A stretch of 39,038 bases of DNA from Candidatus Poribacteria bacterium (GCA_012963885.1 DTUY01000338.1:1-39038); one strand, 5' to 3'; counted from the first letter of the stretch, positions 16,406-25,215 are shown. The notes: generated from the letters alone by a model not told the origin. Numbers and translations: made by a program.

Positions 16406-16782
16406 TGATTTAGGCGGAGTATTTGTTTTCAAAAAGATGGTCGTTGAATGGCATGATATAGGCCTATGGTTAAGATAATAGTATAATCTCTTCCACAATA
16501 AGGAACGTTCTATCTCGTATTGATTTGAACTTGACAAAATGTATCGGATGAGACCAAACCGGGTAGTGACAAAGAGATGGCAGGGAGAAGGAACTGTCCA
16601 GTTTCATTAAGCTAAGATAGGCAGATCTGCCTACCCAGTACACTATTGTCAAAACGATTGGTGGGAAAGATCTCAGCGGTCAGTGGATACTTGCAATGAA
16701 CATTCCATCTTTAGCCATCGATAACTAAGATCCGGTTTCCCAAATGGTTAACCCCTATCGAATCGATATATTGAACACAGTT
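16406..16782. other. Intergenic region with a 16-bp perfect palindrome
   Basis: No gene is supported. A perfect 16-bp palindrome, TAGGCAGATCTGCCTA, lies at 16618-16633, about 150 bases before the next gene. A 10-bp palindrome, ATAGGCCTAT, lies near 16457. Either could be an operator for the dockerin gene or a decayed element. I see no clear terminator after the thiolase. Confidence 0.35.
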
Positions 16783-18924
16783 ATGAGATTGAAACCTTTA
16801 AGTTTAGTTCTGCTATTGATCTGCTTACAGGCGACTGCCGACACGTCCATTTTTATTATTACCGGGGTGGTGATTGATCAGGATAATTCAGGGGCAAATC
16901 AGATCAAGGTTTATGTTGTAAATAAGACCAAAACCGGTACGGCCACACCCAAGTGGACGCATACGGTAACAGATAGCAACGGCAGGTATCAAGTCCTGCT
17001 GATGAAGATGGAAAACCAGCTAAAAGTGGCTAGCAACGGTGATGAATTTCTGGTGGCAATTATCGATAAAAATAACGTGGTGGTAGCCCGTCAGAGTCAC
17101 ATTGTGACTGAGAAGGAAATAAATTCGAAACACGCAATGATTGACGTTAGAATTCCTACCCCACCAGTGGCCGTGCAGCAAACGGTTATCATGGATGAGG
17201 ACACAACCAAATTGATTACCTTAATTGCCGAGAGTCGTGAGGAAGGGCAACTGACTTACCGAATAGTTCGTCCGCCCAAACATGGTAACCTTTCGCCGGT
17301 TAGTCAGGCTGATTTTGCTTATACACCCAATCAAGATTATCATGGCCCAGATTCTTTTGTTTTTAATGCCAGCGACGGTGTAGCGGATAGTAGGGCAGTG
17401 ACAGTTACCCTGACGGTCAATGCTATTAACGATGCGCCAGTTGCCATAGGTCAATCAGTTACCACTACTGAAGATACTCCTGTAACCATTCATCTGGCAG
17501 TAACTGATTTGGAAGGGGGGGCTTTTGCCTATTCGATTGTCTCACCACCTGAGAACGGCCATTTGTCAGGACAGATGCCGAACCCAACATATATTTCGGA
17601 TCCCAACTTTGATGGTACAGACACCTTTACTTTCAAAGTCAATGACGGAACCAATGATAGCCAGGTTGCCACTGTGACTATCACTGTTGATTCGATTAAT
17701 GATAGCCCGGTTGCTGTTGATCAAATTGTTGCCATAAATGAGAACAGATCGCAAAAGATTACTTTATTCGCTTACGATAGTGATCATGATGAGCTAACAT
17801 ACCAGATTGTCAAACAGCCAAGCCACGGCAGAGTGTTTGCTGTTGATGATGCTAATGTAACCTACATACCTAATTTGGACTTTGATGGTATAGACACCTT
17901 TACTTTTAAAGTCAATGACGGAGCTAGTCACAGTCAGATCGCGACTGTAACTCTGGTGGTGGAGAAACAGATTCCGTTGATTGCTTTTTGGGTGGATATG
18001 CGGCAAGATACACGGACGGTGAAAGTGGGTGGAGCAATCAGTTTTGACTTGTTGGTTCGAGGTGAAAAAGGTTTTCAAGAAACAGTTGATCTTTCGATTG
18101 ACTTGTCCACGCTGCCGGTTGATATCAAGGTGGTACCCGAAAGGCAAAGTGTAAGTCCCGGTAGCTCATCCCAGACGGTGATCCTGACCCTGATGACGAA
18201 AAATTCAACACCGGTGGGGCAATACAAAATCAGTGTCGTCTTGGAAAGTGCCAGTGATTCCAAAACAGTTGAGTTGGTATTGTACGTGGAAGCGGAAGTC
18301 GAATTGGCAGGTGATGCTAACGGAGATCATCAGGTTGATATTCTCGATCTCGTACTGGTAGCGGGTAGTTTTGGTTTGGTGGGAGAGAGCCTGCCTCAGG
18401 ATGTGAATCAGGACGGCTGGATAGATATCCTTGACCTGGTGATGGTCGCCATTGACTTTGGTCAAATTACTGCCGCGCCAAAACTGTTGTCTGGGGAACT
18501 AAATTTCACTGCCCAACAGAGACGGAGTATCCAATCAGCTATAGTTGGATTGGAACACATGTCAGTCAGATCTAAAGCAGAAGAGGTCGCATTAAATGTC
18601 CTGAGAGCTGTTCTACCCGAGAGATTGCCAACTGAAACGCAATTGCTGCCCAATTATCCCAATCCCTTCAATCCTGAAACGTGGATACCTTTTGAGTTAG
18701 CTGAGGATGCCGAGGTCTTGATAAAGATCTTCGATGCTTCAGGGCAAGTTGTCAGACAAATTGGTCTTGGATATCTTAATGCCGGTTCATACGCGTCAAG
18801 AAGGCGTGCCGCTTATTGGAATGGCCGTTCAGACTTGGGCCAGTGCGCATCGAGTGGTGTTTACTTCTGTTGGATTTCGGCTGGTCGTTTTTCCTCTATT
18901 AGGAAAATGGTTATACTGAAATGA
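16783..18924 (+). CDS. Secreted modular protein: three cadherin-like repeats, dockerin, C-terminal sorting-like domain
   Basis: I choose ATG 16783 (713 residues) over 16744 because it gives a compact signal peptide, MRLKPLSLVLLLICLQATAD. The order of parts is: a carboxypeptidase-regulatory-like beta domain (about 22-110, with VTDSNGRYQVLL); three tandem-95/cadherin-like repeats (about 127-393, each with DGxDTFTFKVNDG or an equivalent and INDAPVA/INDSPVA links); an Ig-like domain (about 398-505); a type I dockerin pair; and a C-terminal FlgD/T9SS-type Ig domain starting LLPNYPNPFNPETWIPF at about 622. The dockerin calcium loops are complete: DANGDHQVDILD from 511 and DVNQDGWIDILD from 540. It is probably displayed outside the cell. 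The double-cohesin gene starts 77 bases later, which suggests the two products bind each other. Confidence 0.85.
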   Translation: MRLKPLSLVLLLICLQATADTSIFIITGVVIDQDNSGANQIKVYVVNKTKTGTATPKWTHTVTDSNGRYQVLLMKMENQLKVASNGDEFLVAIIDKNNVVVARQSHIVTEKEINSKHAMIDVRIPTPPVAVQQTVIMDEDTTKLITLIAESREEGQLTYRIVRPPKHGNLSPVSQADFAYTPNQDYHGPDSFVFNASDGVADSRAVTVTLTVNAINDAPVAIGQSVTTTEDTPVTIHLAVTDLEGGAFAYSIVSPPENGHLSGQMPNPTYISDPNFDGTDTFTFKVNDGTNDSQVATVTITVDSINDSPVAVDQIVAINENRSQKITLFAYDSDHDELTYQIVKQPSHGRVFAVDDANVTYIPNLDFDGIDTFTFKVNDGASHSQIATVTLVVEKQIPLIAFWVDMRQDTRTVKVGGAISFDLLVRGEKGFQETVDLSIDLSTLPVDIKVVPERQSVSPGSSSQTVILTLMTKNSTPVGQYKISVVLESASDSKTVELVLYVEAEVELAGDANGDHQVDILDLVLVAGSFGLVGESLPQDVNQDGWIDILDLVMVAIDFGQITAAPKLLSGELNFTAQQRRSIQSAIVGLEHMSVRSKAEEVALNVLRAVLPERLPTETQLLPNYPNPFNPETWIPFELAEDAEVLIKIFDASGQVVRQIGLGYLNAGSYASRRRAAYWNGRSDLGQCASSGVYFCWISAGRFSSIRKMVILK

Positions 18925-19001
18925 TAATTGTTGATTTCTAACCGTCTGAAGGTTGGCTTTTCGGCAAAATCTATTAGCTTAAACAGTTTAAGGGGGAAAT
19001 T

Positions 19002-20597
19002 GTGCCGAAACTTTTGTTTAGCCTCGTCGCACTTGTTGTTTTAGCAATTACGTTAACAGCATCCGCATTGACGACAGTTTTGATAGATCCAGTTACAGTA
19101 GCGTTGCCGGAGGTTGGTCAGCAACTGGAGATACAGGTTAAAATCTCTGGTGGTAGAAGTATAGCCGGCTACCAATTAACGTTAATTTATGACCAGACTG
19201 TACTAACATATGTCAATATCAAGATTGGTGACTACCTGCCACCGGACGCATTTTTGGTTCCTCCAGTATCCTCTCCTGGTTCAGTAATGGTTGGTGCCGT
19301 AGCTATTAGTGGTGTAGCCAGGAAGACAGATGGCACCTTGGCTCTAGCAACTTTCAAAGTATTAGCTAAAAAAGATTCAACTATTCAACTATCGGAAGTC
19401 AGACTGTCCAACCGTGAGGCACAGGAGATTCCTGCTACCACCCAAAACGGAAGTGTGTTAAGGAATGGAGGTTTGTTGGCCGATCCCTTAGATTTGGAAG
19501 CTACAAAAGATCCTTTGAATACTGACAATTTAGGCAACGCGGATTTGGAGTCTTTGGACGAGCCATTGGATTTGACCAATGCCGCGATTGTCTCAGTTGA
19601 ACCTGCCGAAATTGGTCTGCCGGAAGTTGGTCAACAGGTGCGGATTCGGATTAAGATTGCTGGCGGTAGGGAGGTGGCTGGATACCAATTGATGCTGGCG
19701 TATGACAAAACTGTTCTAGAATATATTGACATCAAGAATGGTGACTATCTACCAGAAGATTTTGCTAAGGTTTTTGAAGTAGAACCGGTAGTTTCTCCTG
19801 GATCGGTACTCTACGGTGTTGCTGCTATTGGCAATGTAGCTAAAGTTGCGGACGGGACGCTGGCTACGGCGACTTTCAAAGTTCTATCCAGAAAAGATTC
19901 GGCCATCAGGCTATCAGACGTTCTTTTGTCCGATGGCAATGCACAACAAATTGCGGTTACTACTCAGGGTAGTCAAATTACTGGTAAAGTTGCGCCCAGA
20001 AAACCGGTGATTACCCGGCGAGCCGATGGGGGAAAATCGCTAAATATCAATGCTACCATCACAGCTGATGGCGAACCGGTGACCGCACTGACATCTATCT
20101 ACCAGGATCAAGCCGGAATCATCGCTGAAGCAGGAACTTTAATCGAGTATCAGGTTAAATTTTCTCGGTTGAGCGTTTTGAAGTCTGGTGGTGTTTACGT
20201 TCATACTGCTGATGGTGCTGTTCTGGGGCCGACTGCTGTGGTACAAGGTATGCGTCATCAAGAAGCAACTACAAGCGGGTGGTCACATCAGCAAATTGGA
20301 CTTGATCCGATCGCCCGCAAGAAAATTGTGGCTATCACGGTAGGTACCAAGGTGGAGTCAGCGCCAAAAGGTCTGTTCAGCATGCTGGTGGATAACATCC
20401 AGCTAACTGACGGCGACACGATTATCAAACCGATATGGTTGTCTGTCGATTGGGCTACCGAGGCAGTAAACGGTAAGATCTACGGTAAACTGATGGGTGT
20501 AGATCGACTCAATCTGGGGATAGCCAATGATGAAGTGGCCGTTTATCCTCAAGGCAAGATGCTGACTAGCTGGGGATGGGCTAAATCCCATCGGTAA
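19002..20597 (+). CDS. Secreted double-cohesin (scaffoldin-like) protein
   Basis: GTG 19002 follows AAGGGGGAAATT, and the product has 531 residues. Residues 1-23 are a signal peptide ending TASALT. Two cohesin modules follow, at about 24-155 and 193-330. Each has the ALPEVGQQLEIQVKISGG / GLPEVGQQVRIRIKIAGG start, a GYQLxLxYDxTVLxY strand and the DGTLAxATFKVLxxKDSxIxLS ending. A third domain (about 345-505) has beta-rich sequence with VYVHTADGAVLGPTAVV and is unassigned. The C-terminus is GKMLTSWGWAKSHR, the tail motif shared with three other proteins here. Cohesins bind dockerins in calcium-dependent complexes. The adjacent dockerin gene on the same strand makes a two-component surface assembly plausible. 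No carbohydrate-active enzyme lies in the same unit. Confidence 0.82.
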   Translation: MPKLLFSLVALVVLAITLTASALTTVLIDPVTVALPEVGQQLEIQVKISGGRSIAGYQLTLIYDQTVLTYVNIKIGDYLPPDAFLVPPVSSPGSVMVGAVAISGVARKTDGTLALATFKVLAKKDSTIQLSEVRLSNREAQEIPATTQNGSVLRNGGLLADPLDLEATKDPLNTDNLGNADLESLDEPLDLTNAAIVSVEPAEIGLPEVGQQVRIRIKIAGGREVAGYQLMLAYDKTVLEYIDIKNGDYLPEDFAKVFEVEPVVSPGSVLYGVAAIGNVAKVADGTLATATFKVLSRKDSAIRLSDVLLSDGNAQQIAVTTQGSQITGKVAPRKPVITRRADGGKSLNINATITADGEPVTALTSIYQDQAGIIAEAGTLIEYQVKFSRLSVLKSGGVYVHTADGAVLGPTAVVQGMRHQEATTSGWSHQQIGLDPIARKKIVAITVGTKVESAPKGLFSMLVDNIQLTDGDTIIKPIWLSVDWATEAVNGKIYGKLMGVDRLNLGIANDEVAVYPQGKMLTSWGWAKSHR

Positions 20598-20800
20598 ACT
20601 CTGCCAGCTTGATTCATAGATGTCCATATAGAAGGCGTCAGCGTATACCGTATGAACTTGCTCTTCTATCAGGTTTTTTGTTCGGAAATTTTCTGCTGGG
20701 ATTAGCACCATCTGTGTTTCTGAAATTCGATCTGGTTCTAAAATCTCACCTAAATTGTCTTTCTCAAACGGCTCTTGTTTTTTTTGATACTAGTTTTTTT
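20598..20800 (-). pseudogene. Remnant of a formylglycine-generating-enzyme (SUMF1) family protein
   Basis: On the minus strand, an uninterrupted frame from about 20790 reads PFEKDNLGEILEPDRISE, then MVLIPAENFRT, then EEQVHTVYADAFYMDIYES. This is the characteristic opening of FGE-sulfatase domains (MVLIPAGxFxMG...PVHxVxVDAFYMDxxEVT). The GS/MG turn is lost. After YES the homology stops and the frame runs into the cohesin gene antisense. Only the first 40 or so residues of a domain of about 230 remain, so this is a dead fragment. Confidence 0.45.
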
Positions 20801-21385
20801 CAGAAGGGCCAAACGCTCTTATTTCTGTAATGGATCCACTATGCTCTGTTTTGTGGGATTCGCCGAGGTAATTAATCCTGATGATATCAGTTTGTCGAAT
20901 AATACCAAATCTGTGTTTGCCACTGTTTAACACGCCCTCCTTGAGATGTTACTCTACATCCCCAAAAACGGGTACCATTCCATTGGGGATGTCATCAAGA
21001 GGTGGGCCAACAATCGGATCTTTTAGCTTGATGCCAATGGCTTCCGGATTTTCTTAATGCAGTGGTGCCCCGTGATTGTAGACGAAACGTCTGGTCAGTT
21101 GGCATGCTATGATGGATTGTTTCGGTGCCATCAAACGCATGGTGATGACTACAGGACCAAAGAACCGACCAGCGGGAATGGGTTTCTGGGTTTGACATAT
21201 TATGTTAGTATGGTAATGGGTTGTTTTGGAATTTAGCAGTTTTTCATTTTATCGGAAGTTGACTTCTACATCAAAATGAAGTCTCTTGGTCCGCAGATTG
21301 CATTGGCATTCCGATTTTCCAGAGTATACTTTATTATTATCGAGTTGTTGAAGATGTCTTGAGATTGACTGAGAGCTAACGTCAA
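20801..21385. other. Intergenic region with a stem-loop and decayed coding
   Basis: No intact gene is seen. A perfect 9-bp stem, ACATCCCCA (20956-20964) with TGGGGATGT (20984-20992), encloses a 19-nt loop with no T run after it. The minus strand of about 20950-21190 looks like degraded coding: AGRFFGPVVITMRLMAPKQS in one frame, then KDPIVGPPLDDIPNGMVPVF in another after a stop. I cannot assign a family. Confidence 0.3.
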
Positions 21386-22081
21386 ATGAAGAAACGAATA
21401 GAGTGTCGAGTCAAAATCTGTGGGACAACTAGCACCGCAGGCGCTATGATCGCTGCTGAGCTGGGGGCTGACTTCTCTGGCATTGTAGTGGAGGTTCCAT
21501 TTTCTGAGCGGTCTGTTTCAATCGAACAGGCGGCGGAGATAACTCGACAGACGCCAATCCCTACAGTTTTACTGTTTTTTAATCGGTCGACTGATTGGAT
21601 TATTGGAGCTGTTAGCAGCATCAGTCCATTTGCGATTCAGTTACTCGGGCATGAGCCTACTGATCAGTTGAAGATGCTGAAGGATTCGTTACAATGCCAA
21701 GTATGGAATTCAATGTTTCTGCCAGTTAATAGTGGTCAAGAGATTGATTTGGAGGATATGATAGTCGATCTTGAAAACTATATCACTGCTGGTGCAGATG
21801 CCATATTATTCGATTCAGTAGAGTCCAGTGGTGACAAAGTAAGATTCGGTGGCACCGGTAAGGTGAGTAACTGGGATATTGCTGGAAAACTAATTCAAGC
21901 GTGTACGGTTCCAACGTTCTTGTCGGGAGGAATTCGGCCAGGGAATGTAAAGGTGGCCATTGAAAAAGTTCGACCAGATGGGATAGATCTATGTTCGGGT
22001 GTGGAATCTAAAAAGGGAAAACGGGATCGGTACAAAGTGATAGAATTGATGCGAAATCTTCAATTGGTGTCCAGTAAATAA
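21386..22081 (+). CDS. trpF: Phosphoribosylanthranilate isomerase-like protein
   Basis: This 231-residue TIM barrel resembles TrpF, which converts phosphoribosylanthranilate to the 1-deoxyribulose form in tryptophan synthesis. Motifs: the N-terminal VKICG with the general-base cysteine at 12, ADAILFDSVE (the general-acid aspartate region), GGTGKVSNWDIA, the phosphate-binding LSGGIRPGNV and GIDLCSGVESKKGKRD. All key positions seem kept. No other tryptophan gene is near, and the sequence is fairly divergent (AADFSGIVV-type start, LLGHEP in place of the usual LHG), so it could be a TrpF paralog with another role. Its last 22 bases overlap the convergent glycosyltransferase gene. The ribosome binding site is weak. 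Confidence 0.7.
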   Translation: MKKRIECRVKICGTTSTAGAMIAAELGADFSGIVVEVPFSERSVSIEQAAEITRQTPIPTVLLFFNRSTDWIIGAVSSISPFAIQLLGHEPTDQLKMLKDSLQCQVWNSMFLPVNSGQEIDLEDMIVDLENYITAGADAILFDSVESSGDKVRFGGTGKVSNWDIAGKLIQACTVPTFLSGGIRPGNVKVAIEKVRPDGIDLCSGVESKKGKRDRYKVIELMRNLQLVSSK

Positions 22082-23484
22082 ATGTGAATAGTGCGATCAC
22101 GGTATCGTGAGAACGCTGGGTGCGACTTAATATATGTAGCATTTTTTCGTATCCACTGTCGTAACCGCTGATCAGAATCGAAAATGTTAAAATCTTCAAC
22201 ATCCACTAAAAACCAGGTTCGTCTACTGTTTAATCTGATTTCTCGCTCAAATCCTTCCAAATCATTCATCATCTCCTTGATATAAGTGGATCTTGCTTTC
22301 GGCACATAGTATTCTCCCATCTGTGGAACCGACAAGACAATTCTATCGTTTTCCTGAAACTTGGATTCAATCGTTTCAAATGCTTCTTTCCATTTTGACC
22401 GGCCTCCATTTTCCAACCGAAAATAGATATAATTCTGCGAAAGCATTACCGTAACAATCACTGCTGGCAGTATGCACCGAATTGGAAGTGAAATTTGACG
22501 TAAAGACCATATTCGCTCACAGATCGAGGCCGCAAGTAGCAAATAGGCTGGCACTGTGAAAAAAAGATAATAACCGGCTACATTTAGCAGTTGGGAAAAA
22601 CCTAAGAATAGGATCAATGGAACGCCGGCATAGCAAAGCAAGAATGCTTGGGGGCGCCTAATTGGTCTAATAACTGTTTCCGATAGCGCCGCAATTGTTA
22701 CAGGGATGCTCAAGCCGTAGACCAATGTAGAGATGATATACAGTGGACTCCGTTTCCATTCGTTTAAGCCCCATCCAGAAAACAGGTAAGTTTGAAATCT
22801 GGGGAGAGCCAGCAAAACTAGTGGTAACCCTAATGGTACAAAGAAAATTAGTAAAAGTAGGCAATAACGACGGTTGAAAGATGTTTTTCCGCTAAGCCAG
22901 AGACCAACGGAATATACGGCTAAAGACGGGATCAGCATGGCGGACAACGTATGAGAGGCTATTAGCAGAATTGATGATGCTAATGCAATAAACATCAATC
23001 TCGATCGGTTCTGCTCGATAGCTAGATAGAAAAACCAGGTTGCCAGGAGAGCGAAAAAAAGCGTGAATACGTAAGCTCGAGCGTTCTGTGACCAGTAAAC
23101 GTGCCAGTTTAAAGTTGCTAGAAAGAGTGCCGATAGAATTCCAACATGTTTATTGATCAAGGATTTACCCATTGAGTAAATTAATAAAATTGATGCTATT
23201 CCCACTAAAGCTGGAATAACTCGCGTACCAAACTCACTTAAGCCAAAAAAGGAGATTGACAGGCGAACCGCGGCATACGGTATAGGGTTAATTTGGAACT
23301 GTTTAAGTGAAAAATCCTGTGCGTTTAATACAGTAAGAACTTCGTCCACCCAGAAACTCCACCTTTCTAGGTAGGCAAACCTCAGTATTCCACCAAAGAG
23401 GGTGACTGCAGATAGGATTAAAATTTCTTTTTTGCGTTGATCTATCTTGTTCACCGGCGTTTTGCGAGTTTTTGTAGCAGGCAT
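22060..23484 (-). CDS. Membrane glycosyltransferase, ArnT/PMT (GT39/GT83)-like
   Basis: This 474-residue protein has a cytoplasmic basic N-terminus, then about ten membrane segments, then a soluble C-terminal domain of about 130 residues. The first extracytoplasmic loop carries the catalytic acidic pair as Asp47-Glu48 in RWSFWVDEVLT, diagnostic of GT-C enzymes that use polyprenyl-phosphate sugars. NWHVYWSQNARAYVF matches the conserved second loop. It probably transfers a sugar to a lipid, glycan or protein on the outer face of the inner membrane; the acceptor is unknown. It is transcribed away from the urea cluster and convergently with trpF, sharing 22 bases at the ends. Confidence 0.8.
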   Translation of the reverse strand: MPATKTRKTPVNKIDQRKKEILILSAVTLFGGILRFAYLERWSFWVDEVLTVLNAQDFSLKQFQINPIPYAAVRLSISFFGLSEFGTRVIPALVGIASILLIYSMGKSLINKHVGILSALFLATLNWHVYWSQNARAYVFTLFFALLATWFFYLAIEQNRSRLMFIALASSILLIASHTLSAMLIPSLAVYSVGLWLSGKTSFNRRYCLLLLIFFVPLGLPLVLLALPRFQTYLFSGWGLNEWKRSPLYIISTLVYGLSIPVTIAALSETVIRPIRRPQAFLLCYAGVPLILFLGFSQLLNVAGYYLFFTVPAYLLLAASICERIWSLRQISLPIRCILPAVIVTVMLSQNYIYFRLENGGRSKWKEAFETIESKFQENDRIVLSVPQMGEYYVPKARSTYIKEMMNDLEGFEREIRLNSRRTWFLVDVEDFNIFDSDQRLRQWIRKNATYIKSHPAFSRYRDRTIHIYLLDTN

Positions 23485-23585
23485 TTGATGAAAGATTAAG
23501 CGGTTCGATAGGAGTACTTAATAAATCATTATGATGTATTCTACTATATTTTTAAAGTGACCTTCTAGTTTCATAGTGTAATAAT

Positions 23586-23660
23586 CCACTCTATGACCGG
23601 CGATGTCGTATCTTTCTGACCTTGGACAATAAAGATACGACATCGCCGGTCATAGAGTGG
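23586..23660. repeat. Perfect 30-bp inverted repeat upstream of urtA
   Basis: The arms at 23586-23615 and 23631-23660 are exact reverse complements over all 30 bases and flank a 15-base spacer (CTGACCTTGGACAAT). The left arm begins CCACTCTATGACCGGCGATG. It lies in the divergent gap between the glycosyltransferase and urtA, with the right arm ending 8 bases before the probable urtA -35 box. No T run follows, so it is not an ordinary terminator. A MITE or REP-like mobile palindrome, a regulatory cruciform or RNA hairpin are all possible. Confidence 0.9.
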
Positions 23661-23668
23661 CACGCCTG

Positions 23669-23696
23669 TTGCGAAAATATTTAGCTAGTCTAATAT
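23669..23696 (+). promoter_or_regulatory. Probable urtA promoter
   Basis: TTGCGA at 23669-23674 and TAATAT at 23691-23696 are 16 bases apart, and the start codon lies 41 bases downstream. It is the best sigma-70-like pair between the inverted repeat and urtA and could drive the whole urt-ure unit. Confidence 0.45.
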
Positions 23697-23737
23697 ACAA
23701 AATTTCACCTTTTCCAATTTTAATGGAGGAACACCAA

Positions 23738-25069
23738 ATGTCAGTACCGAATTCGCAGTCAGAAACAAAACTTCGTCAGTTTGTCAAAATAGCAAGTCTC
23801 TCATTATTAATTCTAAGTATCATTAGCATTCTCCCACTATCTGCTAATGCAGATAGTCATCAAGTCAAAATTGGTATCTTGCACTCTCTAAGTGGAACAA
23901 TGGCAATTTCTGAGACCTCTCTCAGGGATGTGGTTTTAATGGCGGTAGAAGAGATTAATTCCTCTGGCGGTGTGCTGGGGAAACAGATAGCGACTGTGGT
24001 GGTTGATCCAGCCTCTGACTGGCCACTGTTCGCCGACAAAGCAAAACAATTGTTAACCCGAGATAAAGTTGCCGTTACTTTTGGATGTTGGACCTCTGTC
24101 AGTCGTAAATCCTGCTTGCCGGTATTTGAGGAATACAATGGTCTGCTTTTCTATCCCGTTCAATATGAGGGTGAGGAGCAGTCGTTAAACGTTTTCTATA
24201 CTGCAGCATCTCCCAACCAGCAGTTAGTCCCAGCCGCCGAATACATGATGGAAGAGTATGAAATGGAAAAATTCTATCTTCTCGGTACGGATTATGTTTT
24301 TCCTCGGACTGCCAACAAAGTGCTGAAAGCTTTCTTGAAATCCAAAGGTGTGCCGGACGAGAATGTAGAAGAAGTATATACGCCATTCCATCATCAAGAT
24401 TACCAAACTATCGTTTCCCAGATCAAAGAATTTGCTGCTGAAGGTAACGCCTGTGTTTTGTCCACCATCAATGGAGATAGTAATGTTCCTTTCTACAAAG
24501 AATTTGCCAATCAAGAGCTTACCTCGTCGGATTGTCCAATTATGGCTTTCTCTGTAGCAGAAGATGAATTGCGTGCTATGGACGTTCCTCCTTTGGTCGG
24601 GCATTTGGCTTGCTGGAACTATTACCAGAGTATCGATACGCCGGCGAACAATGGTTTTGTCAAAGCCTTCAAAGCTTTTTGTCAAAAAACAGGGTTGCCT
24701 GGCGGTTCTGATCGTGTAACTGACGATCCAATTGAAGCTGCGTACTTTGGTGTCTATGTTTGGAAAGCGGCAGTTGAGAAGGCAGGCTCTTTTGAGGTTG
24801 ACAAGGTACGTGAAGCGGTTTATGGTCTTGATTTCGACGCACCAGGCGGCAAGAAGAAGATGCATGAAAATAATCAACACACGCTCAAGCCTGTTTATGT
24901 TGGTGAGATACTAGCAGATGGCCAGTTTGAGATTGTTTGGCAGTCGGAAGGATTAGTCAGTCCTGATTCGTATAGTAGCTATCTGCATCCTGATGGAGAT
25001 TATCCTGCTCCTACACCTACCGCAAAATTTAAAGAACTGTCAGCCAAGTCAGATCGCTGGAAAAAATAG
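23738..25069 (+). CDS. urtA: Urea ABC transporter, substrate-binding protein UrtA
   Basis: I place the start at ATG 23738, behind GGAGG at 23725-23729, giving 443 residues. An in-frame ATG at 23657 is rejected because it lies inside the inverted repeat and would bury the signal peptide. The signal is LSLLILSIISILPLSANA. The mature protein starts with KIGILHSLSGTMAISE and continues VTFGCWTSVSRKSCLPVFE, LLFYPVQYEGEE, FYLLGTDYVFPRTAN and CWNYYQSIDTP, all typical of UrtA. It captures urea (or short amides) in the periplasm for UrtBC. It is the first gene of the twelve-gene urea unit. Confidence 0.95.
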   Translation: MSVPNSQSETKLRQFVKIASLSLLILSIISILPLSANADSHQVKIGILHSLSGTMAISETSLRDVVLMAVEEINSSGGVLGKQIATVVVDPASDWPLFADKAKQLLTRDKVAVTFGCWTSVSRKSCLPVFEEYNGLLFYPVQYEGEEQSLNVFYTAASPNQQLVPAAEYMMEEYEMEKFYLLGTDYVFPRTANKVLKAFLKSKGVPDENVEEVYTPFHHQDYQTIVSQIKEFAAEGNACVLSTINGDSNVPFYKEFANQELTSSDCPIMAFSVAEDELRAMDVPPLVGHLACWNYYQSIDTPANNGFVKAFKAFCQKTGLPGGSDRVTDDPIEAAYFGVYVWKAAVEKAGSFEVDKVREAVYGLDFDAPGGKKKMHENNQHTLKPVYVGEILADGQFEIVWQSEGLVSPDSYSSYLHPDGDYPAPTPTAKFKELSAKSDRWKK

Positions 25070-25127
25070 GTTGTTGACAACGGTTACTTATTTTTGATAA
25101 CCCCTCATATTAGAGAGGTCTCTATAC

Positions 25128-25166
25128 AAATGCCTGTTCCTTGAAGATCCTGAGGACGGGCATTTT
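25128..25166 (+). terminator. Hairpin between urtA and urtB (partial terminator?)
   Basis: AAATGCCTGTTCC (25128-25140) can pair imperfectly with GGACGGGCATTT (25154-25165), followed by T-rich sequence to about 25180. Another dyad, TAGAGAGGTCTCTA, is at 25111-25124. A leaky terminator or processing hairpin after the binding-protein gene would give more UrtA than membrane components, as in many ABC operons; this role is inferred. Confidence 0.4.
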
Positions 25167-25215
25167 CCGTTTAAGTTTTTCCTCAGTTAGAAGTTAGGAT
25201 CTTCGATACTTTCCT

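Noticed and set aside
16744..16782. Upstream ATG of the dockerin gene
   Set aside because: It adds 13 residues before an otherwise normal signal peptide and has no better binding site than ATG 16783.
20956..20992. 9-bp stem-loop as a terminator of the cohesin gene
   Set aside because: It is about 360 bases after the stop and has no T run, so termination there is unsupported.
20950..21190. Minus-strand pieces (AGRFFGPVVITMRLMAPK, then KDPIVGPPLDDIPN) as a gene
   Set aside because: The frame is broken by a stop and shift and no family could be assigned.
23657..23737. Upstream in-frame start for urtA
   Set aside because: It lies within the inverted repeat, upstream of the probable promoter, has no binding site and would place 27 residues before the signal peptide.
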